Source of the DNA: Strobilurus pachycystidiatus
Lineage: Eukaryota; Basidiomycota; Agaricomycetes; Agaricales; Physalacriaceae
Reading direction: 5' to 3'
Length of the DNA stretch: 64,000 nucleotides
NCBI GenBank assembly: GCA_019915135.1
Contig: JAHLMK010000037.1
Location: 1 to 64,000, forward strand
Shown: one piece after another, positions 8,539-21,605 of the stretch
How positions within the stretch are numbered: the first letter of the stretch is position 1
How the letters are laid out: each line of letters starts with the position of its first letter
Notes under the pieces: generated by a model
What the model was told of the DNA's origin: nothing
Database searches by the model: none
Seen by the model: only the letters and a program-made list of their open reading frames with translations
Program-made: the position numbers and the translations under genes

Positions 8539-11500
8539 CTAACGGCGGCGCGTCCTTTTGGCCGGAGAAGAGTGGTCCTCGCTAGCAGGTGCTTTGCGTT
8601 TTAGAGGAGACTGTTCTCCTCGGGCGGATTCTGCATCGCTCTCGTCTTCCTCAGTCTCGTCCTCGTCAGTCTCGTCTTCCTCAGTCTCGTCCTCGCTTGC
8701 TTCAGAGCGCACTTCATTCCTCTTGGGCCTCACAGGCGATGCCGCTCCTCGGGCGAGAAGCTTCCCCTCCGTCAAACCGGCTTTAGCGGGATCGATGACG
8801 GCAAGCGTGCGGACGTCAGCGTTTTGGGGTGGGACTCGCGGGGTAGACGGGGCAGTCTCTCTTGGCCTTTGACGGATAGTCCCATCCGAGAAAGAAGGGA
8901 AGAGGTGCTGGGGGGGAGTAGGATTGTCGTCGAGTTCAATCGTCAGATCGGTGCGAAAGGTTGGCATAAACTCGTTAGTCCACAAGTCCTGGAAGACTGG
9001 GCGCAACGCAGTTGTCTGTATTCGCTCCGATGTCGACTCATCATCAAAGTTCGCGTAATGCGCGCGAACGAGGGAAAAGTAGCCCCAGGCGTTCAAAACG
9101 ACATCATGGGCGAGCTGTGGGTAGGACGACATCTCCTCTGACACTACCTCATACCGTTCCACATGGTGTTCAAGGTAATCAGCAAATTCCTTGATGGCAA
9201 GTTTGCACTCGAGATGTACCTGCTTGTACGTTTCTTCCCCAAGGAACACTGGGGCCAAAAGGATGGTAATGGCGAGCAAAATGATGTCGGTGGTGGCATG
9301 GAAGTCCAGCGGGGGAGGAATGAATTCTTCATCGACATTCTCTGCGAGTGGGGCTTCAGACAGGGTGGGCAGCCAACTGTGCGAAACTTACCGAAGAGTA
9401 GATGATGACACCAGAAGAGAAGGAAGCGGGCATAAATGGCCCAGGTCTCTGTGTGGGTTATGTTCGTAATGGAATGATCGAGGATGGTGGTGTTGATAAG
9501 TCCGGGGAGGGCAGCATTCATGACGTAACGGTTGAGGAACTGCGCGCCGCGCATGGCTGTGTGCGTAATGTTGAGCACATAGTGCTCTGTGCCCGGGGGC
9601 ATGACGCTAGCGAGGGTTAATGAGGTGACGGCAGCGTCAGGCAGGCTGCACTCACACTACGTCTCCAGGCTTCATGAGGATTCCCGACGTCTCGATACCA
9701 ACGTATTTGGAGGGTGATGAGACACGCGACCACAACCGGCAGAATTTTTGAATATCGTTCCACCCAAAGTCACGCCTGACGACGAACCAGACTTTGAGGC
9801 CCCAAAGTTGAATGATAGCCGTCGGTAAGCCACTGGCATCATGGTGTTGAAGGGTGTCTGACCCAGCGGAGCCCGCGAGATGCCACCCGCGGCCAGTGTT
9901 GGGGTCAATGTGTTTCGTGCCGGGGGGGAAGAATCGCTCAGTACCCTTGAGTATGACATCTATGTGGTCAAGGAACCGGACGGAGTCAGGCATGGTCGGC
10001 GGGTCGTAGTTGGGCTGGGGGATGTCGATGAGATTGACGACATCACCCTGGTCTCCCAGCTGCATCTCCGCGAGGACTTGCACGACCGAGAGTGCCCGAT
10101 GGTATCCTTCGTGGGGCGGAGCCTCCTGCAAGTCTTCTAAATCCCTCATGACAGGGTCTGTATAGTCAACATGAGCGCGCACCCCGTTCACACGTCTGAC
10201 ACTTACAGGTGCACGACCGAGCCTCATCGACGTCCACAAAGCATGAAAACAGCGATGCTGGGGGCACAGCCCCGGGGGTGCTGTTGTGGAAATGCGGGTT
10301 GCTGTGGATGTGCAATGTCCGGCGGGAGGCAAGGGCATACTGCGACACCCGGGAAAGGGAGGCCCATGATGACATTGCTCGGCGAATGACCACGTTACCC
10401 TCATCTGCGAGCGGGGTGGTCGGCAGCCCATTGAGTGGTTTGGCCTCGTGACAGGAAAGGAGCGCCTGTATGCGAAGAGTGAAAAGCTCCAGCTGTCATG
10501 GCCGTTAGTGGGAAGTGCTTGTCCGGGTGACATGGAAACACTTACGTATGCGTCTAGTACGCGTACATGTTCGAAAACCCATATTTGACCCTCTGCGTCG
10601 AACAGGGGCAACTGTATGGGTTTTGTTCTCTGAATGGCTTGATGAGACAGTACGTTTGAGAGTTGAGAGAATGTCTACCTTCGTCCTGGCTGAGGTTCGC
10701 TCACCCACAATGTCCACGGAGGCAGGCACGAATGGGGCTGCAATTGGAGCTAACCTAAGAAGGGACTGTTTTCTGACTGCCTCCGCGGCATCCAGCGCAG
10801 CTTGCCCCGTGAGCAGCCTGTTGTTGGCTTTCCGGTGTTTGCTCGAGTTCGCGAACGGTGGCGCTTGGGTGTGTCTCGCACTGTTGCGCTTGGAGCGGCG
10901 TGTTGGCGTGTAGGAGATGCTCGCGATGGTAGTCTTCTTGACCGCTTTGGGTGGGGCTTGGCTGGCCTTGACGGTACGGGCGTCGGCTGCGGGCGACGAT
11001 GTTCTGCCAGAGGAAGTTGGTGCATTGGCCTTGGACCGCAACTGACGCTCTGTCCCGGGAGGTCGGGGGGTTTGTGCGCCGGCCGCACTGGTCGACATAG
11101 AACCCTCACGAGGAAGGGTGCCGCTGGCAGTAGGCTTGGACGCGGGGGTAGAGGAGGACCCCGCGATTTGTTTCGAGGGGGACTGGGGGGTGATGGGGGG
11201 CGGATGACCGGCGAGGGCCGTCGCGATAGCCTCCTGGACTGAGGCGAGGTTCGACGCGTCGCCGAAGTTTGACGGATTGTCGAAATGGGGCCGAATGCTT
11301 GTGAGGAGGGTATGGACGGCTTCTTGTACGTCCCAACCGCGATAAGCAACATTGTAAACAGAGCGAAACGCTGCTCTCTCCAGCTCCTGGAAGTCGGGGG
11401 TGGGGGTAGATCTGGACTGCTGATAGATAGAGGCCAGCTGATCCTCAGGTCATTAGTGATAGAGTCGGTATTGTGAAGAATCAACGAACCTGCAACACGT

Positions 11501-12424
11501 ACGTGAGGTTGCGCCGCAAGGCACTGGTCCCTCTGCAAATGAAAAGGAATATGGGTGATATGGTGACGAAGAGATGGAAGTGCTCTTCGATGGACTGGGC
11601 ATTCATTCCCATGCCCTCAAGGAGGAAGGATAAACTATACACGAGTCGTCAGACAATAGGATAGGTTTGGCGCTTCCGTGCTCACTTTTCCAACGTGCGA
11701 ACCAACGGCCTGCCTGGTCTCTGGGCCAAGATATTGAGCTTAACGAGTTGAAGGGTGATGGCGGTGTGAACTTACCACACGAGACCTGAGCTGGTCTGCG
11801 AAGACGGTGACAATCATCAAGAACCAATGCTGCTCCATGGCCGAGCAAATATATTGGTATGCCCCTTCGATAGCGTCGTGGGCGTCATCGCCGGTCCGTT
11901 GGATGTGGGATGCGGGCATAATGGTGGTAGGGGTCGTGAGTGATTCCAGGAGGTTCTGCGTGCGGTCCGCAAAGTTTTTCATGTGTTTTCCAGCCTGTGT
12001 AAGCACAGAGATGAGTTCCTGGGCGGCTGGTCCGGCGGCAGACGGTAGTATGGCCGTCGTGAGCGGGCGGAGCTGACGCGGTCGTCGAATTAGTAGGGTA
12101 TCCGCGAGCCAGGCGATGTGCAGTTGGACAAGCATCCGGGTCAACTCTTTGTCGCTCTCGGTGCGGGCCGGTGTCAGCTCATAGATGGATGAGGTCCCAA
12201 ACTCGGAGAGGTGCATCAACCCGCGTGCTATGTATTCGGCGGATTCTAGTGCCGCCTTATAGCATGTCATTGGATTGGCAGGGTTGGTGTATAGAAGGTC
12301 CATTACACACCTGTCGGAAGTACACATCATCGTCAACGGATACGTCATCGGGGACTGGGTCCCAGGGATTCCAGCCTAGAGACGCGAAGATGTTTTGTTT
12401 CCATTCGGTGCGAATAAGCGCCAT
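8539..12424 (-). CDS. JmjC/cupin-type dioxygenase-like protein with acidic C-terminus
   Basis: A multi-exon gene of roughly 1000 residues starting MALIRTEWKQNIFASLGWN. The N-terminal third is helical with a hydrophobic stretch (HLFVTISPIFLFICRGTSAL, near 11550). The middle is Pro/Ser/Arg/Lys-rich (10700-11300), then SSWASLSRVSQYALASRR. The catalytic-like fold follows: GWHLAGSAGSDTLQHHDASG with LWGLKVWFVVRR (about 9760-9900), and MKPGDVV / MPPGTEHYVLN across an intron near 9602-9652. This is the JmjC layout: HxD, a lysine-containing strand for 2-oxoglutarate, and a distal His, so Fe(II)/2OG demethylase or hydroxylase activity is plausible. The tail (EASEDETEEDETDEDETEED) is encoded by a small repeat near 8640-8700 and ends in basic clusters. 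It could be two fused genes. Nuclear location is inferred. Confidence 0.65.
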
Positions 12425-12439
12425 GGTGGGAGGATGCAA

Positions 12440-13900
12440 ACCGGGCCGTGCGAAAACAATGACCTAAGCGTTGACTAAGCCTCGTTGGAATGAGTGTATG
12501 ACAGTGCTCAGACAAGGCGCACAGGGATCGCAGAGTCCCCCACACAGAAAAAGGGAAGGGTGTCCAGGCATATAGTACACGTGATTTCCTCCCCATCGTC
12601 AGGAAGTCACGTGTGGCAGATTCTCATATTCGGAGAGGGATTGCTGATGCAACCCCTGCTGCACATGCCAGTGGGTTGCTTGTGATCGAAGTTGACATGG
12701 CCTCTGATGGGCGCGGCTCTCCCAAAATATGTGGTGTGACACAGTGCAAGGAGAAGGGGCTGGGCCGTTCCTGGCGCGGCGCACGGTTTTGATCAATGTG
12801 ATGTATTGTCACATTGAGTGTTTGACTAAAGACTGCCGGGTTCACCGTAGCAGAGATTCGTATGAAACGTATCATACTCCGGGAATCTATCTATGATCTG
12901 ACATTGTGCGTCCAGTAATGGAGGGTTGCAAGAGCAGCTCTCGATGCAACTGTGTTGCCTTAGCACTGTTGCCATCCTGGAAACTGGAGTTTAGTGCCAT
13001 ATTCTCGCGCCCTTATTTATTCTCAGCTCACCATCACCGTCCCCCTTTATGCTATGACAAGTAAGAACATGACCTTCACGCCTTCTCTCGTAGTCTCGGC
13101 CATCTTTGCATTTTTGGAAATGACCGGGTCAAGCAAGCAACATCCTTATTCTTCCTCCTTGCTGCCTAGGTGGTCAGGGAGAAATGGTGGCAGGTGAGCA
13201 GCTTTGACAAGGAGCGGCAGAGCTGGAAAATGATATTCTGGGCGCGGGTCACTCGTCTTGTCAAGCCGTGGTCCATACAGATGGAAATTCGAGCCGGAAA
13301 CAGAATATAACCAGGGAACTTGACGCAAAAGGCGGAGGTGGAAGGGGACAGACATCCAATCTGGCTCTGTGTAGTGAGATCATAAGTCAAGCCATGTCTG
13401 TCCGAGGCCCTGTATTGTCTGGTGGGGTAGGAATCAGAGTGTCCGAGGGCTGATCAGCCGGCAGCCTTGTGTAAGTTCATGAGGACAGGACAGGAATGTG
13501 TCGCAGAAGATGGCTGCGGTTAGTCAAGGGTGGCGTCACAGATGCCAGGTAACATCCCGGACCCGAATGTTACTTTCACCGTCGAGTTTCTTTCCGCGGC
13601 GGCCCAGTGTGACTGACAATGCCACGCAGGGTGGCGAGCAGTACGCCGACTGCCCCCCTCCCTGATTGTCCTCGGACAGTAAGCAGGGAAGATACATTTA
13701 CGTGGGTTTTGTAGGCATTGAACATTAATTGCTGGTTAAATTTTGTCTCTAGGCAGTGGCAATGGTTGGCACAGTCACTGTATTAGCACGGGAGCCGCGA
13801 TGCCAAGATGATCAAGTGCGATGATATTTATGTACAAGATACAATCAATGTGCCCATTGTCCTGCGTAAATGCCCAAGAAGGGTGGAATGAATGGAAAGT
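12440..13900. other. long gene-free stretch with one hairpin motif
   Basis: About 1.45 kb between the JmjC gene and the 3' end of the RBR gene. No convincing exon chain on either strand. It holds the short hairpin at 12637-12656 and several scattered CACGTG/CACGTGA-like sites near 12580-12615. Confidence 0.5.
12637..12656. repeat. hairpin motif GGGATTGC-TGAT-GCAACCCC
   Basis: Eight-base arms with one mismatch around a TGAT loop. The same arms occur at 17234-17253, and close variants at 38913-38932 and 39049-39068. Confidence 0.6.
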
Positions 13901-13903
13901 GCC

Positions 13904-16503
13904 TCATGGAAGGCCAAATCCTCCATGGATTGATCGCATGTGGTCGTAAACAGCTGAAGCCCCGGTGAAAGTGGATAAGCAGACCCAGCAGAAATGAGTC
14001 AGGCAGCGAGAGCAATGGACATGATTGCACCCCTCCGCTCGTTCAATGTCTACGTGACAGTGCGGGCACGGCTTGACGTCGTTTGCTCTCTTCCACTGTT
14101 GAAGCAGAAGCGGCTCCGCTTCTGGATCAGGGCAATCCACTGACCAATGAGCCTCCCCGTGACACTGCGTACAGATCCTGACGAGACAGGCAGGGCACTG
14201 AATTTCATCACCGGTCGCGCTTGGGCGATAAACCTGAGGACAGTTCGGCGTCGGACAGGCGTAAAAGTCCTCGGCATTGGAGATGATGTACGCCGAGTAA
14301 GCAGTGCCAATGACCGTTTCGAATTCGCTGGTGTCGAGGATTTCTTTCGCAGCGGCCAGGGGTAAAAGTTCAGGGCACTTGGCATCGTCGCCGAGACAAG
14401 TAAGAGGGAAGGCGTGAGGCTCTGTCGAGGTAAGAAGGTAGGATTTGAGGCAAGGCCGACAAAAAGTGTGCTCGCAACGAAGGATGCAAGGCGAGGAAAC
14501 TTCACTGAGGCAGATAGGACACTCAGTAGCGGCTTTCGGAACCTGGGGCCGCTGCAGGCCCAAGGTGTGGGCAACTGCGCGCTTGCCGGCAACCGACTGG
14601 CTTGAAGTACCACGAACTAGGACCTCTTGTTTCGTCCAGTCGATGAAAAAGGTGTCTTCGCCCAAATCCTCCTTGAGTCTAGGATATTCGGATGTGAAGA
14701 AGGTAGCGAAGGCGTAACGCGGCAGTGGGAGCGCTCGAACACTTCTCTCACGCAGCTCGCAGATCTTGGCATTGATCTCCTGCTCAACCTGGTGCCGGAG
14801 CGCTGACGGGCCATGTAGTGTGATGCGGCGCCGCAGGCGGTCGCAGGTGACGGATACTCCCTGGTGTCGCTCGCGCAAACTTGCGACAAACTGGGAGCCC
14901 GTGGACTGCTGGAAGTACATGTCCCACGAAGGTTTGCCTTGTAAGATGGCGATCTGTCCCCTCTGGATGTGCTCAACCTCAGCCTTGAGTCGTGCCAATT
15001 CCGGCCTGTCATTGGAACGCAGGTGGATGGAAACAAAACCAGGGGCGAATGTAGTCAACATTGTGACGTCTGACACGATGTCCCTCGATAATCGCGAGTT
15101 TGTCCTATCGCGGAACTCTTCCATTTCCGCGCGAATACGGCTGTAGGTGCTATTTGGAATCTCAAAGAGAAGTTCCATGGAATGGAAAGCACGTAGATGC
15201 GCAGCCTTGAAAAACGGGAGTTCCATACCATCAAAAACATGAGCTGCGTCGGATGCGATGGAAGCGCTCGGAAATCGAACACGGGCACGGACAGTGCCAT
15301 CCTGGTAAGGTGGTGGTGTCAGGTACCAGTTGTCGATGGGGATCCTCTTGTTGATGAGGCGGCGGACGCGGTAAGCTGCCTCTGGCGCAGAGCGGTATGG
15401 AACGGGCTCCCACACCATGTCAGTGGGTTCGGCAAAGGTCTTCATGTCCTCCTTCGTGGTGTCAACAGGCAAGTTGGAGAACTTTACAGTGAACATGCCA
15501 ACGGCGGGCAGTCCGGTATGCACTTCTGCATGTATGTGGTTCCCGAGGAATGGTTCACGCGCCGCGGCTACAGCCGCCTGTGCGTGCGCCAATGTCCTGT
15601 ACCCGCCGTAGCCCACTACCCCAGGGGCGGGCCATTCTAGTCGAACACAGCAATCCCCCAGGGGTGTGATACGTTCGGACCCATTGCGCGAGAGACGTGC
15701 ACTGATCTTCGTGCCAAAGTGCCTTTTGCCGTTCAAAGACAGGCATGCTTGCTTGGCCGCGGCATATGTATGAAGCTTGACCTTGACAATGGGTGTCAGG
15801 GTCTCGATCTCTGCGTCTCCAAAGGGAGAGAACAGATCCAGGACCTCCTTGTGGGTCACGAAGGAGGGAACACGCTCGAGTAACACCCAAGCGGCTTCAA
15901 ATCCGGTGGTCAAGCCGACAATGGCAAAACCAGCGCTCAGAGTGAGCTTTATGTAAGTATGGACATAGACAGTCCAATCATTTCGACCGCGTGAGGACTG
16001 CCGAGGAGTGTGAATAAATTGGTTGCAGCGACATGAGTGGAAGGATGGCCCTTAAACGTACCAATCCGTCGGAGGCGTGCCCCCCGTCCCAACGAGATGG
16101 TTGCTCTTCGGCCAGGCCGGCGCTGTGGGGGGGGGATGCCTGCAAGACATCAGCCGAGGCAGGGGTGAGGCGACTCTTTTTACACACATCTTCGTCCTCG
16201 CCAAACCAAGGATAACGTATGCCACCTTGAATCGGGCCCGCGCGGGCAGTGGTTTCTCGCAGGTGTCGGTGGCCCTCCAATTGAGCATGTGTCGGTGGGT
16301 CTCGGTGTTGAATGTTCTGCAAAGTGTGGTCGTCCGACATGTCTCTGCTCATCCATCAAGACGTAATGACTTACGGGACTGTCGTACTGTAAATCTCCAT
16401 GTACAAATTGACACTCGTAACCACGTGTGCAACTGTCATGTTCCCATGCCGAACATAGCTCATCGGATTCAGGATGGGGGCAACATCGTCGCGGTGGCGG
16501 CAC
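13904..16503 (-). CDS. RBR-type E3 ubiquitin ligase with CCCH finger and RRM-like domain
   Basis: Predicted RING-between-RING ligase that accepts ubiquitin from an E2 onto a RING2 cysteine. RING1: CPICLSEVSSPCILRCEHTF with CRPCLKSYL. IBR: YACPTPNCPQVYRP to CPACLVRICTQCHGEAHWSV. RING2: CPHCHVDIERAEGCNHVHC, then CSRCLTHFCWVCL; the usual catalytic Cys position falls in GCNH. Before it is an RRM-like unit (WVLLERVPSFVTHKEVLDLF). A 5' exon near 16400-16450 has a CCCH finger (CSAWEHDSCTRGYECQFVH). Proposed introns run 16371 to about 16310 (phase 0) and about 16059 to 15998 (donor GTACGTTT, acceptor CTCGGCAG, phase 0). The exact start is not clear. CCCH plus RRM suggests RNA contact. Confidence 0.85.
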
Positions 16504-16749
16504 AATGGGCTGTTTCTGGTCGAAATGAGCTGGGTGTGGTGACGGGAGAATGGCTATACAAATACCTGAAGGAGCGGTTCATGGGTATGGCGGATGTGAA
16601 GGAGGTGGCAAGGTCGCCGCCCACACTGCTCACGACACCACTCTGGACATATGCCTGGAGGGCAACCGGGACTGACGCTTTCCGACAATGGCAACGGCTC
16701 GCTCTACATAACAAGGATAAATGTAATAGAGGCAGATGAGGGTTCGGGA

Positions 16750-17485
16750 GTTCTTACGGCTATCAGTGGGGGCCATTTGCCACCCAGGTTCACTGTGATG
16801 CCAGCACCACCTGTGTGCCGAATATTGTGTTCTGGTACTATCGTGTGGACTTCCATTCTATTGTCGCGCGGGAGAGACATAACGGGAGTTGGCTGAGAGA
16901 TGCATTAGGAAGTGCATGAGCAAGATAATTGCACTCGATTTACGCGGATGGTGGCCGGATACTGTTCTGGTGGAGGAAGTTTTACTGCCGGCAGTTTCTA
17001 CATGTGGTTTGAGTGTATGGGGGCGACTTGCGTCAAAAGGACACATACGCAGGCCTGCATGTCGTGGCTGCGGTCTTCGTGTGTTTTTACAAGGGCAGGC
17101 ACAGGTGGAATCATAGGAAATCCAAAACAGGTAAAGGACATCAGGTGACTGAAGGCTTATCCAAAGATGTTTGGCCATGCTTGGCGCCATAGGCGGCCGT
17201 GTAACATGGACGCAGATAATGACCCATATGAGCGGGATTGCTCACGCAACCCCTTATCCAGTCGACAGTCGCTGTGATATCAGTTCGCAGTAGGCATCAA
17301 CAATCGGAAGATTTCTCGTGAAAATATTTCTGCGACGGATGCCAGTGCATGCCAGACTATACAAGCGATAGCCCAAGTGGTAAATGATCGAGCCTGGAGT
17401 GGATTTTGTGCCAACCGATGGGGATGCTAAGCGATCAAAGAGTTGCCAAACATCCACGTGTCGGGGGTACACCTCTACGTTTACC
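16750..17485. other. gene-free stretch with one hairpin motif
   Basis: Space between two divergent genes. The minus ORF at 16858-17190 is not convincing. The hairpin at 17234-17253 (GGGATTGC-TCAC-GCAACCCC) lies here. Confidence 0.45.
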
Positions 17486-19749
17486 ATGCCCAAAGCACCA
17501 AAGGCCAAGCCTGTCAGTGATCGGAACTTACACATAGAAAACAGGCTCATCTACAGTAGCAGAAAAAGAACGGCGGCAATGGGGCCGAAACGGTGAGCCA
17601 AAGAGAAGCTAGCAACCTCATGTGATTCTCAGAGGGGACTCAAAGAAAAACACAACGCCCAGGCGAAAGGGTGCGAGAGACAAGGCGTTGGGGTGGATGA
17701 AGGACGTACGTGTCATATTTCATTGAGTGCAAGCTTTCTAAATACAAAGAAACAGTACAAAGGCAAGCAATCGATGGACGGAGTGGCCAAGGAGCAAAAT
17801 GAAAACCTTCAAACCATCTACGACAAGCTGTCGAGCGCCAGCATGGGTTTGGCCCTTATCGATGTTCGCGAAGACATGCAGACCGCGGTCTATAACACCC
17901 GTGAAACGACACGGGCCCAGAGGGACTCCTGGTGGCGGGCCATCGGAAACGGGGCGGATCTCATGCGCTTGTGTCCAAGCCACAGCCTCAAGTTGGTTTG
18001 TCGGAGGGAAGATGTAGACGTGAGCACTTTGCGCCGAAGTGGATTTGTACAGGTCGAATGGCGGAGCTCGGAACGTTCAGTCATCCTGGCCGACGGACTG
18101 ACACGACTAGCGACGATTCGAGAAAAGTGCATCAAGCCCCTGGAGGCGTCATTGGGCAAACTCACAGACTACATTTCCAATTCAGATCTCGGGTTGAGCG
18201 AGGTGGAGCTGGCCGAGTTCACTGCGGAGAAGGTGAAGCAGGAGGCTGAGCTGGACAGGTGCTGTTGGTACCTGGCTGAAATCTTCGATAAAGGTGGGGT
18301 TTGTCGTCAGTGCAGAACAGAACCGGTCTCATTGTAAACAGAGTCCATAGAAGCGGACGAAGACAGGGAGTCACTGATTTTGGCATTGTCAGGGAACAAG
18401 GCTGTGCCCACTGTGCGCGAAATCCCGGAGAACCAGCTCGCAATGATGACCCAAGCATTGGCTCATTATGAGGCAGGAGAGGACCGCCGTGGTCAGATGG
18501 ACAGCATCATCCAGCAAGTCCTCGGGTCGGAACCTACAGGAACGATGAAATCTATCGTCATGAACTGCAAACTCATGGAGACGTTGACTGACCTTAGGAG
18601 CGTGCCGGGCATGTATGACTCTGACAAATGGAGGCGAAACATAAGCCGTCTGAAATGGGTCTCACAATGGACCGAACCTGTGCGTTAATGCGTATGTTTC
18701 CCCCGCTGACGGCTGAAAGACGCGGTTCAGATGTTTACGTCCATTTGCGCGGCCGCGTCGACAGCGCACGCTTGGTTATTCAGCGATGCAGTGACATCGT
18801 TGAAGCCCTACGACGACCTTCTCCTGCTGGGAGAAGAGGACCAAAAAGAGTATACAGACCGGCTGGCGTACGACATGAGGTGGGGAGATTACAAGACCAT
18901 GGAGAGCCTGCCAAAGTTTATCTTTGATGCTGCGGAGGCGGTCTACGCCCAGACTCTGCATAGCAGCGGAAGGTTCAACTTCTTTGGAGATGAGAAGAGG
19001 GCGCCCGGCGAGTGGAAAGCATGGACAGAGCTTACTGTTGCATACGTGGACAAGCTCATCGCGGACCTCACCCCATTCTTAGAGGCCTATAGTGGTGAGG
19101 GGAAGGATATTCTCCGACGTTTCCCTGACGGGTTGCGGTACTTGATGTTGGGGGGGTTCGCATACGGACAGGCCAGACCCCTCGGTCTGGCTTTGAGCTG
19201 TGCCCCTCCGTTATTGACACCTGGATTCATCAGCGACTTTCTCGGCGCGTTGGGTCCGATGGATGACCGCGACGTCGATACCAAAACGGCTTGGCAAGTG
19301 GCTCTGAAAACGGTACGTTACCATCCAAGATGGGTTTTGGCGTGAGAATATTAACATACGCAAAGGTTTCGAGCGTACTGGAATGGGGGGTGATAGTTGA
19401 GCAGTCCGACCGATCTTTAGGCAACAGCACATTAGGAATGGCCCTCAACAGCGCAAGTTTGAAGAACGGAGGAAACGAAGACGTCGCCGCGGCGACGTTT
19501 GTGGAAGTGTGGATGGCGAACTTCTCTGGACCTTTCGCAGAGTTGCAGATCTTGGCCCGGAAACACTTGGATGAATTCCACCTGCGCGCCATGCCCGGAG
19601 ACAAGGACGCTGCATACGGACCCAAGTCCGAACATTTGACGAGCCAGGTGTGCAAGGTTTTGCAAGCTTGGATGAACGATAACTACACCACCGTTTCGGT
19701 CAGATGTTTGCGAGACATCCGGCCGGAGATGTTTCGAGGTATTTTATGA
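17486..19749 (+). CDS. hypothetical helical protein
   Basis: Not recognised. Start MPKAPKAKPVSDRNLHIENR, Lys/Arg-rich. Intron 1 (donor GTGAGCC near 17592) leads to SKKNTTPRRKGARDKALGWM; intron 2 (donor GTACGTGT near 17706) leads to KQYKGKQSMDGVAKEQNENL. Later exons: LSGNKAVPTVREIPENQLAM, FTSICAAASTAHAWLFSDAV and VEQSDRSLGNSTLGMALNSA. The last ends RDIRPEMFRGIL and a stop at 19749. The protein is about 600 residues, mostly charged amphipathic helices, with no signal peptide or clear membrane segment. The basic start suggests nuclear or nucleic-acid association. It is probably a lineage-specific family. Confidence 0.65.
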
Positions 19750-19999
19750 GACATCATGCAATGTCACACAAAGATCAAGTAGACCTCGGAACATAAGTCA
19801 CACAACAGTCAATCGAGCCGAGGTCAACAGGCTCTTCCGACGTAAACATCTACTCGACCTCGCGAGTTGCTGGACGCAGAAATCTCGGCTCCGGCTGATC
19901 TCAGTTGGTTGCTTGCTTGATGCAATGCTCGGTTGAATTTCAGTCAACTGGTGATGTTATTCATGCGTATACAATATATTCAGAAGATAGTAGTAAATG

Positions 20000-21443
20000 C
20001 TAAAGAGGGGGGGCTCCGTTGGCCTCGATATTGAAGAACACGGATGAAGGGGTGATTCTGGAGAAGGCGGTAACACCAGTCTCATCCTCCGTCCCGAAAA
20101 GCTTACGATCGGCGTCGAGGATATCCGCAATGACCCTTCGCATAATTTGAGCAGTGAGCCAACGAGTCAAAGAAAAGTAGCGAGACACACCTGCTGATTC
20201 GAACAGAATCGTCATCCTTGGCCTTGCGGATGCCCTCGAGCCCTGTGTCGACGTGAGACCAGTACTTCGTATCCACCTTGTGCTTGGTGTCCATCTTCTC
20301 GACGTAAACCTGGCGCTGTATCGGTGTAGATAAGTGTCAAGCTGTTGGATTTGAGACGATCACTTACCAGGACAGCAATTCTTCCGGCCAGTGCCACGGT
20401 GACCTTCTTCTTATGCTTCTTACCGCCTGCAACTTCGAGAACACGCTGACAGAGACTCAGAATGTCCACTGAGTCCGGATATCGGTTTGTGTCCGGATCC
20501 AGGACGCCTGTGCCCAAGGATAGCTCAACCTGAGACCAAACACAGTCAGTCGTGGATTTCGGAGAGACTGGTCACTTACAGCTGTCTTCAATTCGTTCCG
20601 GAGTGTCGTAAACTTACGACCAACGGCCTTGGTGACGACTTTGTTGTGCTCTTTTACCTTGATGACGGCAGGTGTGTATCCACAACTCGGGTTGTTCTCC
20701 AGATACGTCTGCAGGATCAGAGTAGTGTGAGCCTGGGAAAGAAAGCATCACGGCACGGCGACGTACAAGAAGGATGGTGTTTGGAGTCTCATTTGTGATG
20801 TATGCTTCGAGGGTTGGCTCGAGGAGGATGAGCCATGCCTCCGAGTCAATGATGCTCTGGAACATGTCATGACCTAAGAAGGGCAGAGCAAGCAGGATAA
20901 AAAAACATGCCTCTATTGTCTTGGGAAGAGTGAAGACAGCTGTTGCTGGCTGAATGTTCTCCAAGACTTCCTTGGTAACGAGGGTATGGGCAGCAATCCA
21001 GATGAGCTGCTCATCGGGATCAAGCTAGACTCAATTTGGGTCAGTAACGATAACGGGACGAGACAGCCACGAACCTGAGAAAACTTGGTAAGGTCTTCCT
21101 GGTGCTCCTTCTTCAAGCGAACGACTCGTCCCACGGACAAGGCATACTGTGACAAGTCTTGTGCCTTGCGCTTGCGGAAGGTCGCTAATGCTCCGGGAGG
21201 TGTAACGCCTTGTGCCGATGGAGTGCTATGGATAGAGAGCTCAAGCAGACCAGGATCGACCTGTGCAGGTGGCCCGTTTGAGGAGAATGGTCCAGGACTG
21301 ATCTCGCGGCTGTCGTCTTGACGGTCCGAAAGAGATCCAGGAGGCTGCCCACCAGGAGTGCCCTCTGGATTGTCAAAGGTCTGAGGAAGACGAGGAACAT
21401 TATGCGAGCGAGGTGGACTCTGCAGAAACGAATGCAGAGACAT
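20000..21443 (-). CDS. partner gene of the two-gene divergent unit
   Basis: Multi-exon gene starting MSLHSFLQSPPRSHN (21443). The N-terminus is Pro/Ser-rich and disordered. Then come RKAQDLSQYALSVGRVVRLK, LDPDEQLIWIAAHTLVTKEV, SIIDSEAWLILLEPTLEAY, VIKVKEHNKVVTKAVGRKF and a basic stretch HKKKVTVALAG. The C-terminal part reads DTKYWSHVDTGLEGIRKAKD and VIADILDADRKLFGTEDETG. The pattern Trp, Val-Asp, Leu, Ile-Arg, Asp, Ile-Leu-x-x-Asp resembles, from memory, a small protein often found beside the large transposase-like protein on its right. No enzymatic motif is visible. The start lies only 162 bp from the divergent start at 21606, implying a shared promoter. At least six introns keep frame, so the gene looks intact. 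Confidence 0.65.
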
Positions 21444-21605
21444 CGGAGTCGAGACGAAAGACCTGGGAAGGCGGCGGGACGACAAGAAGGCAAAAATGGC
21501 AAAAAGAACGGATGGTTTGTTTCCCACGTTGCGAGCGCCGGTAATGGCCAGCAAATTGGCAATCCAGGCGACTCGGCGCATCATACATCCATTCGAGTTG
21601 CAGTC
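21444..21605. promoter_or_regulatory. bidirectional promoter gap
   Basis: The 162 bp between the two divergent ATGs at 21443 and 21606 must hold the promoters of both genes. No TATA box is obvious. Both genes are therefore likely expressed together. Confidence 0.5.

Noticed and set aside
10505..11098. separate gene starting MSTSAAGAQTPRPPG
   Set aside because: The frame stays open upstream for hundreds of bases and joins a coherent exon chain of the JmjC gene.
19782..19825. terminal inverted repeat of the two-gene unit (GACCTCGG / CCGAGGTC)
   Set aside because: Both arms are on the same side of the unit; no matching end near 26-27 kb.
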